A DNA stretch of 64,000 bases from Eustoma russellianum. Lineage: Eukaryota > Streptophyta > Magnoliopsida > Gentianales > Gentianaceae. The DNA lies in NCBI GenBank assembly GCA_036186865.1, contig AP025046.1, positions 35,277,819 through 35,341,818 of the forward strand, read 5' to 3'. Below are positions 1 through 11,254 of this stretch, one piece after another. The translations under genes and the position numbers were made by a program. Numbering within the stretch: the stretch's first letter is position 1; the number at the start of each line of letters is the position of its first letter. The notes under the pieces are model-generated. The model saw only the letters and a list, made by a program, of their open reading frames with translations. It was not told the DNA's origin and searched no databases.

Positions 1-688
1 ATGTCCATACACGTACTTCGTATATCAGGCTGTTGATAATATTTATGAGAAAAGTAAGGACCTGATCATAGAACTAGTTTGTAAGTATATAAGAATTGAT
101 TTCGAGGACTTGATTTTATATTTATGAAGTGTAACGATTGATACGTCAGAGGACTTGGTGATATTTTGGAATGGTCATGTAACTAGGAGATGAATCTGAT
201 ATAATGAATTAAGAGTATGAAATTGTAAGTCACAAAAAGATGAGTGATACACGTCAAGTGGTGTAAATAGAAGTTTTAAGTTCTAATTATAGAGAATTAA
301 GTTAAAGATTATAGTACACCTAAGAACTGATTTTAGAAGGCTACTGATGACCGGAGATATAAGTACGTCATAAACCGATGACTGGGATATGGACCCTCCG
401 GTATGATGACAATACTCTTAAGTTTGATCTTAGAGTTTTAAGAAAATAGATTATGATCTTATGTAAGCGGAGAATAATGGACTTAGAAACGACCTTATTG
501 GATACAAGGAATCATTTTCGATGCCTTAGACTAGGATAAGGAAGTGAAACGGTTAACGTGTCACAATATGCAATGGATATATAACATGGTCATTATCTAA
601 GTGAATGATTAATCAGAATCATACTAAGTCATAAATCACGACATAACACACAAGTTTCGAGGACGAAACTTTTTGTAAGGGGGAGGAG
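1..688 (+). mobile_element. 3' internal tail of a Ty3/gypsy LTR retrotransposon
   Basis: This stretch has no long open frame. It ends in the block TTTCGAGGACGAAAC followed by a purine tract (AAGGGGGAGGAG, 677-688), directly before an LTR that starts with TG. That arrangement is typical of the pol-to-LTR junction of plant Ty3/gypsy elements of the Tekay-like chromovirus type. The rest of the element, including gag, pol and the 5' LTR, would lie left of the window. The lineage assignment is inferred from the junction alone. Confidence 0.6.
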
Positions 689-3205
689 TGTTATGCCCGC
701 TTGTTTTGGAAAAAAAAGTGAAAAATAAAAATAGGGTCATTATCCTAAATTCAAGTAACTGAAAAGGAAGTTAAGATTTGATTAGATAAGATTTAGAAAA
801 TAAAATCCTAACCAACTAAGAAATATGCCTTTTGTATCTAATACCTATCCTTCTAATTAAACCCTAACCTCCTCACATACTCACACCTGCCGCCCTTCAT
901 CAAGATCAAGCAAAAATAAAAAAAAAAACCCTCAAGCTCACCCCTGCCGCCCCCTTCAGCAGCCAACGAAAAAAAAAACCTCCCTCCTTAATCTTGTTTC
1001 TTCCTTTTCCTTCTTAAAGGTATCGACTTTCTGGTTTTTCTCCATCAAAATTCATCATCTTGAAAGTGGGTTTTGAATTTTTCTTTGTTTTCTTCTCTGA
1101 TCCTGTCTTGCTCTTGACCCCATTTCAACCTCCTCCTAGTCCAATTGTATTATCTCACTTTTCTTTCTTAAAGTGGGTTTTCCATTCTTTTAATTTTCTT
1201 GCTTTCTTTCCTGGTGCGTTTTTATTTAAATATGTGTGGAGGTAGATGATTTGTGCATGACTTAAGAAAAGAATTTTTCGTTGATCAGAAAGGGTAAAAT
1301 GGTTACTTGGGTGAGTTTGTTTAGAAAGGATGATGTTGGGTATTGATTTTGTTGGTATTTGATGATTAATCATGCAGGGCTCGTTGCTTTTGGGAAGGGA
1401 ATTCTTTGATTTGTGGTTTTAATTACTTTAGGGATGGTCTAATTAACTTCCCATGTTTATCTTTTTCTTTGTTTGGAATAATGGGGTAATCTTTTGAGAG
1501 CAATAGAGTCGTGAGTTGTGCCATAGTTTTTTTTAGTTGGTGCCAGCAGAAAATTGGATTTCATGGGTGGAGAAAACAACAATAGCAATGCTAATCTGTA
1601 AGCAAAACAACGGCTTCGCTGGACTAACGAGCTTCGTGAGCGATTCGTTGATTCTGTTGCTCAGCTTGGTGGCCCTGATCGGGCTACCCCTAAGGGTGTC
1701 CTTAAAATGATGGGTGTACAAGGATTAACGATTTATCATGTGAAAAGCCATTTACAGAAATATAGACTTGCAAAGTGCATTCCAGATCCCTCGGCTGATG
1801 GTGCAAATTTTAGAGATTCCAGAGGATAAGTTGTACACATAGAAGCAGAGACTTTTATGCTAGTCTTCTTCACGTTCGAGCATAGAACAAGGAAGCTAAG
1901 AGACCGATCAGAGGTAAGTGGTCTATCTATGCTCGTTATGTTGTCATGCATCAGAGGTAAGTGGTCTATTTGTGCTTGTTATGTTTATCATGCATTAGTG
2001 TGTTGTTTGTTGCATATCTGTAATTGGACTTTCTCTATATGCGAGTTGTGTGTATATGTGAGACATGTATGTAAACTGGGTTTATGTAGGTTGTACGATT
2101 GCAATGCGTATTGTGTATGTATATGGATGTGTGAGGGTATACATACACGTATATATGCACGTGTATGGGCGCAGGCATATGTATGAGTATGGATACCCCA
2201 GATTACATATGATATGTATTTGTATTCATGGCACGTGCATTTGCATGAGGTATACTGCGTCTATAGGGCGTGGGTACCGCGATGATATACTGTGTCTATA
2301 GGGCATAGGTGTCATGAGACATACCTCGTCTATAGGGCGGGGGTGTCCAAACGGCAAGTGGTGGCTAGAGACCACGACGCTGGATTTAGGACCCGGGAGC
2401 ATGCATTGCATATAAGTCTAAGGGCATATTGCATGACATGATTCTCGTTGCGTGTGACACGTTGATTGAGCATGCATCATGAAGTTGCGCATTATTATGT
2501 GGAGTGACTTACCTTCCGCAGTTTATTTACTTCATTGGTATAGATTGTTCTCTTCTTTGTTATGTGATTATTTGTTTGTTGTGTATGTCATATTTGAGAA
2601 GAGCATGCATCACGGTAATTGAGGTTGAGCTGATGAATTATTTATTTTGTGTTTTTGAAGGGTTAACTGTTAAGATAATTAAGTGAAATTATTTGTGGAC
2701 GAAGGACATGTATGTTAACTATAAAGGTTATTTGTATTTACTTCTGCATGTATGATTTCTATACCAAGTATATGTAGGTTGCTTACTGAGCCCGTTGATT
2801 TTGGCTCACACCACCACTCACCAGTTTTGCAGGCATGAGGAGTTAGGGTATGCTTACACAGGAGTTGGTATATCGTAGGTTATCGAGCCAGGAGATTTCG
2901 AGACTAAGATATTCAGAAAAGATTGTCGAGTCTTGGTTGAGACAGTTATTTCGATATTCCAGGTTTATGTATTTTTGAGATTTGCGTTCACATACATTTG
3001 ACCATTGTATTGATTAGAAATTCTTAGACATTGTACTAATAATGATGATTATTTTATCGAGGACTTTAGTAATGACTTCCGCTGGCATTGATTTACGTTA
3101 CTATGATGACGTGTAGTTGATTTGTATAGACGCCTTGTATTCTCCTTAGTGAGATACGGCGGGTGCACTGTTCCCGATGTTAGGGCTCGGGAGCGGGGCG
3201 CTACA
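689..3205 (+). mobile_element. Ty3/gypsy 3' LTR, about 2.5 kb
   Basis: The LTR begins TGTTATGCCCGC right after the polypurine tract and ends GGGGCGCTACA. The final part (around 3110-3205: GACGCCTTGTATT, then GGGCTCGGGAGCGG) is the usual plant gypsy LTR terminus, and a diverged second copy of this 3' part lies at about 29930-30520. It carries a MYB-CC gene fragment (1563-1829), which is not an LTR component. It abuts copia LTR sequence at 3206 that is missing its first ~270 bases, so the gypsy element probably inserted into that copia LTR. If so, the target-site duplication should be GTCAG (3206-3210), with its partner outside the window. Confidence 0.7.
1563..1829 (+). pseudogene. MYB-CC (PHR1/PHL-type GARP) DNA-binding domain fragment inside the LTR
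   Basis: Translation from ATG 1563 gives a short Asn-rich leader, a stop at codon 13 (TAA, 1599-1601), then a clear G2-like/MYB-CC domain. Recognisable motifs are LRWTNELRERFVD, LGGPDRATPKGVLK and the hallmark LTIYHVKSHLQKYRLAK, followed by a PDPSADG-like linker and a stop at 1827-1829. The family binds P1BS-type promoter sites in phosphate-starvation signalling; the coiled-coil half that follows the domain in these proteins is absent. The domain runs without an intron. The upstream pyrimidine-rich sequence and a run of TTTTTTTTAG just before the leader could be the donor gene's 5' UTR and intron acceptor. This is a captured, broken gene piece rather than a functional gene. Family confidence is high; the donor gene is unknown. 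Confidence 0.82.
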
Positions 3206-6200
3206 GTCAGATTGCGCGAGTCTGACAGAAACGGTAGACTCATTTGAAAAATTAATTTCTATTTGTACGTAACTCCAAATGCTCTGAAATTTTTAACTAC
3301 TAACCCCTTATATGTTGTATTTAAATGGATTGAAACAATTTTGAAAAATTCTTTTTGGAAGATAGTCAAATACGATCAAAGTCTCAACCTTTGCAAGCCT
3401 GAAAATCAGACTGCACTAGTCTCAGAACTTTGGACGTTTGAATGACTTATACTTGTCCAAAATGGTTAAAACTTGTGCCAAAATAACCTTAAAACGTGTG
3501 GCTATGTTTCCTGAAAGTTTCGTGATTTTTGAAATTCATTTACGATTTTTACGAACGTGATTAAAAACAGTTAACAGTGCTGAAAAAGAAAATCAGTGCT
3601 GAAAGTAAATGACACCAAGAATTTTATACTGGTTCGGTTATAAACAACCTACTCCAGTCTTCGAGGACACCTTCCTTGGTTCACACTAATCACACACACA
3701 GAGTACACCTTACCACAGGGTTGATGGAGTTACACACCAACTCCAACCCTTTACAAACCTTGTACGTGAATACAGTACACACGAACACCACCACCTTGCA
3801 CGATTGAAGATTGATCACACCTTGATCAATCTTTTACAATGATAAAGAATATGTGGTGGTCTAGATGAGCCTATTCAAGTATATGAATGTAAGTACAATA
3901 GGCTTTTAGGAAGAAGAAAGAAAGAGAGTGTAGAAGAAGAAGGCTAGAACGTTTTTTATGCTTCAAGATTACAATGCTTGTTCTTGTTTTTGTTTTGCTC
4001 TTCTACCTTTCCTTTTAACCTTGTGTTGGCCGCCCCTTGGTACCTTCTCCTCTTGAAAATTATCTTCTAAGTCCTCGGGAGAATATGTGGCATCATTGTG
4101 ACATGTTCTTGCTTACTTGGCACCTCCTCATTGGATGATCATTAAACTCTTGCTTACTTGGCACTTATTGATTGGTTGAATGTTGTCATCACTTGATGAC
4201 TAAGAAAATATGAGAATTCCATTAAAAACATGTGCCAAAATCACCATAAAATAATTACCATAACTTCCAAGATCATCACATAAATTAAGCAAGACAATAT
4301 TTTTCCAAAAAGGGTTAAAAATTGGCCATAAAGATGACTTTACATGCTGAAATTTCAGCATGTGATACATGGGTATTCTTTTCAAAATGTTGCCAAGTTT
4401 GCTTTGATTTATCTCTTGAAAATGAATCACCATTTAGTATACAATATACTCATCTTTTATGGAATAAAAATTAGACACTAATAAGGCCTCAAAATCGGCC
4501 AAGATACATCACACACATGCTGAAATTTTCAGCATGTGTGATATTCAAGAATATCACTTTCTTTATTCCATAAAATTTTTAAAACACTTCCAAATTGTCT
4601 TCTAATTAATCCACCTTAATCAAGACACAAAATATGACTCACATTAATGTCAAAGTCGGCCAGCTCTATAGTGCACATGTTGAATTTTCAGCATGTGTCA
4701 CAATTGTGACAAAATTTGAAACATTACCTTTTGTAGTTCCTTTCTTTAAGTCACCAACATTGCATGCTTCATTCTTGACCAATCAATATGCCAAAAAGGT
4801 TCCACATATGCTCCAACATAGCTTGAGTAGGCATGTGACATGATTTGGGTATGTGCTGAATTTTATTTTTGCAAACTTTGTAAAATAATGCACATTTAAT
4901 AATACACATATGGTATATTCCAATCAGCCCTTAATTGAATTTTTTAGAACACTTTAAGATGTATGAAATATGTAAAAAGTTTCTAGATACATGTTGTATG
5001 ATGTGCCAAAAACGTTCCATGTGTTGTGTACATAGAAAACCGAATTTTCAATGTTTATCGATTACCCGATTTTTCTCTAATTAAATTCCAACTTTTTGCA
5101 CATGTTATATATATTATGTTACACATAATATACATAAATTAAACTTTAATATTCAGCACTTAGCTGATCTGAAAGTGGCGCCTTACACGTGACAAAATTG
5201 AAATTGGAATCTCCACAATTTGGCCTTAATATGGGGTGATTTGTGTGTGCCAACATGGAATAATTTTATGGATGTAAATATTATCATACCCACGAAATTT
5301 ATGGATATTTTTGAGGTGTAGGGGCTGGCCATCTATTTATGGCAAGTACGTGACACGTTGGCGAAGTTTTGGTATTCGCCCGATACGACAATTTTCGGTT
5401 TAGAACCTTTTAACGTGTCGTATTTAACTTGTCATCACCATGACTTATATCATATGATATAAGACCTGAATATACTCATAAATATGAGTTAAGTATGGTG
5501 GTGTGACGTTAACGTACGTACGTAAAATATATAACATGTCGGTAGTACGTTGGAATAAATGTGTATGTGCCTTTTTTAAAAAATTTGAAAATAAATATAT
5601 ATAAATGTATATAGGCGTGTATTTATGTGGCAGGAGAGTGGAAGACTTTCCTTTCTTCATCTTGTTGCTTTTGTGTCTTGTCCAAATATTGCTTCCTTTA
5701 ATGAACTACTTAGTTTAATTAACTAAGTACTTCACTTAATGAACCACTTCAGTTCATTAATGGTGGCACCTGAAAATAGTTGAAACACAACAAATGTTTG
5801 CCATTTAATGTAAGCTTTAAAGCTTCATGGCTCGTTAGTACGGCAACATTATATATGAACTATATAAGGCAAGTTATATGCAATATGTCATGCACACGTT
5901 TAAATCATGTATTTTGAAATCACTCAAACCCCTTTTTCTCTACAAATTTTATTTTTGTAAGATTTTTAAAATAATGCACAATAATTATACACATATGGTT
6001 TATTCCAATCAGCCCTAATTTGAATATTCTAGAACACTTTAGTATGTATTGAATATGTAAAAAGTCTCTAGATACGTGTTACATTTCATCCTAAGAACGT
6101 TCCATGTGTTGTGTTCGTAGAAAACCGAATTTTCGACTTTTGTCGATTACGCGATTTTTCTCCGATTAAATTCCAAATTTTTTCACATGTAATGTACATT

Positions 6201-6796
6201 ATGTCACACATAATATACATAATATAACTTTAATATTCAACTCTAATGGCTGATTAAAGTGGCGCCTCCATGTACTTAAAAAGATGAATTTGGAATCTCC
6301 ACAATTTGGCCTTAATTGGGGGTGATTTGTGTATGCCAACATGGAATGATTTTATGGGTGAGTGTATCATGCAAGACACAAAATTTGTGGCTATTTTTGA
6401 AGTGTATGGGCTGGTCATCTATATATGTCAAGTATGTGACACGTTAGCGAAGTTTCAGTAGTCACCCGATACGACAATTTTTAGTTTAGAACCTTGTAAC
6501 GTGTCGTAATAATTTGTCATCATCATGACTTATATCATATGATATAAGACCTGAATATACTCATTCATAAGAGGTAAGCATAGTGGTGTAACGTTAACGT
6601 ACGTTTGTAATATATAATGTGTCGTTAGTACGTTGGAATATATGTGTATAGTGCCTTTTTAAAAAAATCTGAATATATATACATATATATATATATATAC
6701 ATATATGGATATATATATATATATACATATATGTATATATATACATATTTATATATACATATATATACATACATATATATAAACACACACACACAC

Positions 6797-6858
<62 letters not shown>

Positions 6859-7218
6859 AACGTGTGACTTGAGGGTAGAAGAAGACTTTCCATTTCCATG
6901 TTTGTTGCCTTTATGCCTTTTCCAAATATTTCTCCATTTAATGAACTACTTAGCTTATTTAACTAAGTACTTCACTTAATGAACTAGTTTAGTTCATTAA
7001 TGGTGGCAACTGAAAATAGTTCAAACACAACAAATGTTTGCCATTTGATGTAAGATTTAAAGCTTCATGGCTTGTTAGTACGCCAACATTATATATAAAG
7101 TATATAAGGCTAGTTTGTCGCAAAAATGTGTCAAGTCATAAAATGTGTCATGCATTTCTTTAGCACACGTTATTTAAATCAAGCATTTTGTGAATTACTC
7201 AAACTCTTTTTCTCAACA
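3206..7218 (-). mobile_element. 3' LTR of gag-only copia element 1 (left end missing, internally duplicated)
   Basis: The sequence matches the LTR starting at 9483, aligned from that LTR's position ~9752, so about 270 bases are missing at the left where the gypsy LTR abuts. Read on the minus strand, the LTR starts TGTTGAGAAAAAGAG (7218 downward), just after a purine tract (minus-strand AAAAGGGGGAGAT). A full LTR end (CTCTACA, 5944) occurs inside, and the sequence then restarts at a point equivalent to 4858. So 4858-5944 and 5945-7218 are tandem copies of the same LTR portion. Both carry the 18-bp palindrome TTATATCATATGATATAA (5447-5464, 6533-6550) and hairpins built on ACTTAGTT/AACTAAGT. Confidence 0.75.
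6664..6854. repeat. (AT)n/(AC)n microsatellite inside the copia LTR
   Basis: A long run of TA dinucleotides with a short CACACACA interruption near 6783. The same LTR position in related copies also holds AT repeats (about 14533-14561 and 16609-16670), so the tract belongs to the LTR family. Open frames here that encode repeated Ile-Tyr are artefacts of this repeat. Confidence 0.95.
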
Positions 7219-7495
7219 ATCTCCCCCTTTTGATGATTTACAAAATAACCTTAGTTCATGATTTAAATTTAATCGCTCCCCCTCCAATCGTGCACAAATT
7301 TAAATTTTGAATTTCGAATTTTCTCCCCTTGATTTTTGCAAACAATCACTCTCTGCCCTTTAAATCATGCACTTTCTCTCTCCCTTTATTTTGGAAATAA
7401 AATCAAAAGTGCACGTAAGAAATAAATAGAAATTAGTATAAAAATCATACATTTCAAGTGTATTGTATAATAATGCCTTCTTAAGGGTTATTTAC

Positions 7496-9426
7496 TCAAC
7501 CCTTTGCAAATGTTCCTTTTGGTACCCAAATTTGGGTGACCTTTCTAGGTCTTCAAAAAGGTAAGAAAAGAGATGAGGAATTAATGTAATAGATGTTCAG
7601 TGCAAATCCGTTTGGCCTTTAGCCTAGAATGCCATCATGCTCATGATAAGATTTTCGTTTTTGAAAAGTTCTTGTGTTGGTGTGCATGGCACATGGTCTA
7701 GATGGATTTTTATGATATGAATGTCGCATATGCATCAATGTCTTTCTTTCATATGTATATGGCACATGATTGTGTTTTGTATGATATGAAAATGAAGCAT
7801 GATGAGATGACATAAGGGAGGATCTAGGCGTCTTCTTAGGCGCCACATATGTCTTAGATGCATCTATTTTCTTAAATGGAATGAATTTGGTTGCCTTATT
7901 TAACTTCTCAACATATCCTAATCTAGTTTTGTTGGTATCATGCTTTTGTGAAGAAATGATGCGATCTAGCATGTTTTTACCTGTGTCGAATTGTTTCACC
8001 ATTTTTTCGAGATCTATATTCCTTGATTTCAAATTTGAAATCTCGGATTTCATTTCATTATTTTTGTTTCGTTAATGATGTGACCTCTGATTTTAATACA
8101 TTGATTATCCAAGACGACTCTTCTTTTGAATCGTTTAATGAGAAACAAGGTTCGTGTTAGAAGATTCTAACAACTTCTTATCTTCAATTAATCGTTTCTT
8201 TTCTTTTGCAAGAGTCTTTGAGAATTTATGCAACTCTAAATATTGACTAAATAAATCATCATAAGAAGATTCATAATCAGAATCAGAGTCAGAGGATACC
8301 TCATTTGATGCCTTAGATGTAAAGCATACTTGTGCCTTTTGTTCTTCCGTATCGTCAGTCTCAGAATCAGATGAATCACTCTAAGTGGAGGCTTTGAAGG
8401 CTCTTCTCCTTTGTTTAGGTTCTGAGACGAGTCCAGTTTTGATCCGATCTTTGTCAAGGTATTTGTTCGTTTGTTTGTCCTTGTTTGGGCAGTCATATGA
8501 CATGTGTCCAAGTTTCCCGCATTCATAGCATTTTACGTCTTCATTATTTTTATGTATTTGTTCCATAGATGAAGTAGGCTTATGTTTGTTTTTAACCGAT
8601 TTTCTCAAGATCTTTCTTAATCTTTTAGCCATCGTGATTAAATCTTCATCATCGGAATCTATGTCACTATCATCTACGCGATCATAAGAGGTAGAGACGT
8701 ATTCATTTGATTTAAACGCTATAGCCTTATCATTTTTAGAAATAGATTCAGAATTTCTTAAGGTGAGTTTGTTTCCATGTACCTTTAATGATCGGATCAA
8801 TTCCTCCATTTTTATCGATTTAGTATCCTTACTTTCTTCGATTGTAGTGACTTTTGAATCCCATCCGGATGGGAGACTTCTTAGCACTTTTTGCACCTTC
8901 TCCTACGAAGAGAATATCTTTCAAAAAGACTCAAGAGAATTGTTAATGTTAGTCAATCTTAGATCCATATCAACAATAGATTCATTGGGCAATAATTTGA
9001 AGGACTCAAGTGTGGACATAAGCATATTAATCTTAGACTCCTTTACTTGGCTAGTCCCTTCATATTTCATCTCAAGAATTCTCCACATCTCTTGGGCACT
9101 AGAGCAATTAGATACGTAACTAGATTCACTTTTGCTTAGCCCATTTAAAAGTAGTTGCATAGCTTTAGCATTCATACTCAACTTCTTTTTATCATCACTA
9201 GTGTATTCTTGTTTCGTTTTATAACCTCTAGTGTGACACCATCAACGATAGACAACTTAGAAGGGACAAAAAGACCATCTTCTATAATGGATCATAGGTC
9301 TATATCAATGGCCATAAAGAAAAGTTTCATTCTAAGTTTCCATTGAATAAAAGACTCACTATCGAAAAGAGGAGGCCTTACGGTTGACATTCCTTCTTAT
9401 TCGGTTTTGAAGCTAGTGGTTGCCAT
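7496..9426 (-). pseudogene. Copia gag of element 1; no pol follows
   Basis: The minus-strand frame begins at ATG 9426 (MATTSFKTE), 43 nt beyond the PBS. It encodes a copia UBN2-type Gag with WRILEMKYEG and a CCHC zinc knuckle (CYECGKLGHMSYDC, near 8480-8530). An acidic and coiled-coil tail contains NLKSRNIDLEKMVKQF. Several stops and frameshifts break it, including a stop within the first 12 codons and another near 8920. The last readable block is KVTQIWVPKGTFAKG, stop TGA at 7496-7498. In autonomous relatives a WVPK-like motif leads into protease, integrase and RT. Here the frame stops and the 3' purine tract follows within 300 bases, so no pol exists. Such an element would need proteins from a related copy to move. 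Confidence 0.8.
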
Positions 9427-9468
9427 CTCACTTAGATCATTGGATCTTCTTGTTGTGAGTGTGCCTGC

Positions 9469-9480
9469 GCTCTGATACTA
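9469..9480 (-). promoter_or_regulatory. Primer-binding site of element 1
   Basis: On the minus strand this reads TAGTATCAGAGC, one mismatch from the plant initiator-Met tRNA site TGGTATCAGAGC. It lies two bases from the LTR end at 9483. This fixes the element's orientation and the boundary between 5' LTR and internal region. Confidence 0.85.
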
Positions 9481-11254
9481 CTTGTAGGACCTGTAAGGCA
9501 CCACTAGAAGGGGGGTGAATAGTGGGTGCGGAAAATTTGGTTTTTAAAATGTGTTGATCCAAAAATCCAACTTCTGAAAACAGTTTCTATTTTAAGACCC
9601 TGTTTTGCAATGTTTGAAAAACTAGGTTACATTCCTTCAAAAATTCTGAAATTTGGAGAGATTGTAGTCTCTGATTTTTTGAGTATCTCCTAAAAATTTA
9701 AGATCAAAATTCAACCTTTAACCCTTTGAAAAATTGTTTGTGGTCAGATTGTGCAAATCTACCAAAAACAGTAGTCTGATTTGAAAATTTTATTCCAATT
9801 AATCCGTGGCTCCAAATGATCTGAAAATTTAATGACAAACCCCTTACTATATTTATTTAGATGGGTTGAAACAGTTTTGAAAAATTTCTTTGGGAAGTAT
9901 GTCAAATACGTTCAAGTTCTCAACCTTTGCAAGTCTGAAAATCAGATTGCACTAGTCTCAGAACTATTAATGTTTGAATGCCTTATACTTGTCCAAAAGG
10001 GTTGAAACTTGCGCCAAATGAAACTTAGGAGATGTGGCTATGTTTCTGAAAAATTTTACAATTTTTGAAATTCGTTTACTATTCTTAAGATTGCGACGAA
10101 ATAGATGCAAAGAGCAGAAAACTGAAAGTATTGTGCAGTAAAGTAGAGAACACAAGGAATTTTATACTGGTTCGGTTAAATCAACCTACTCCAGTCTTCG
10201 AGGATACCTTTTTCGGTTATCACTAAACAAAATAACACCTTACCAAAAGGGTTGCTGGAGTTACACACCAACTCCAACCCTTTACAAACAATGCAAGCAT
10301 TTACAACTATCACGAATACCACCACCGAGTGAATGAAGGTTTGATCACACCTTGATCAACCTTTTACAACAATAAGGCGTGTATGGTGGTATAAACAAAG
10401 CCTATTCAATATGTTTGGATATGAGTACAATAGGCTTTAGAGAGAAGAAGAAAGAAAGGTAGAAGAAGAAAGTAGAAGGCTCCTTTTGCACTTGGAAATT
10501 AAGAGATTTGTCTTGTCTTTTGTTTGCTACATCTCTTCTCCTTTTTAATCAGCCTTGGCCGCCCCTAGGGCTCTTCTACCACCTTGAGAATTCTCTTTAA
10601 TGCCCTTGGTAGAATGCCTTATATAGATGTGACATCAACTTTCTTACTTGGCACAACTTGAGTGGATGTTTGTCTTCGCCTTGCTTACTTGGCACTCCTT
10701 GATTGGATGAGATTTGTCATCACTTGATGACTGTAAAAATCTGAGAATAATATTCAAAACATATGCTAATATAGTAGTAAAAACCTTACCAAATATCATA
10801 CAATTAATCCCACTTAATTTGCAAAGTAAATTGGTCTTCATTATGTCAAAAAAATCGGCCATCTCATTTTTATCACATGCTGAAATTTTCAGCATGTGCT
10901 AAATCATTTCAAGACTTTGATATGTTGCCATATTACTACACATTAATCCCTTGAATATTGACAAGCAAATTAATCACCATTAAGGTAGCAAAAATCGGCC
11001 ACCTTGATGTCTCACATGCTGAATTTTCAGCATGTATTCCATTTGTAACATAGTTTGAAATATTGCCTTATGTAGCTCCCTCCATAAAGTCACTAACCTT
11101 GTGTAGTCCATTCTTCACCAATCAAGATGCCAACTAAGCTCCAGATGAGCTTGATCAAGCTGTATTAGGCGTGTGATGTAGGATTTCCATGTGTTGAATT
11201 TTATTTTTGTAAGCTTTTTAAAATAGTGCACAATAATTATACACATATGGTATA

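Noticed and set aside
1563..1829. Functional MYB-CC gene
   Set aside because: There is a stop at codon 13, no coiled-coil domain, and it lies between LTR boundaries.
6594..6899. Open frames on both strands encoding repeated Ile-Tyr
   Set aside because: They are translations of the TA microsatellite in the copia LTR.
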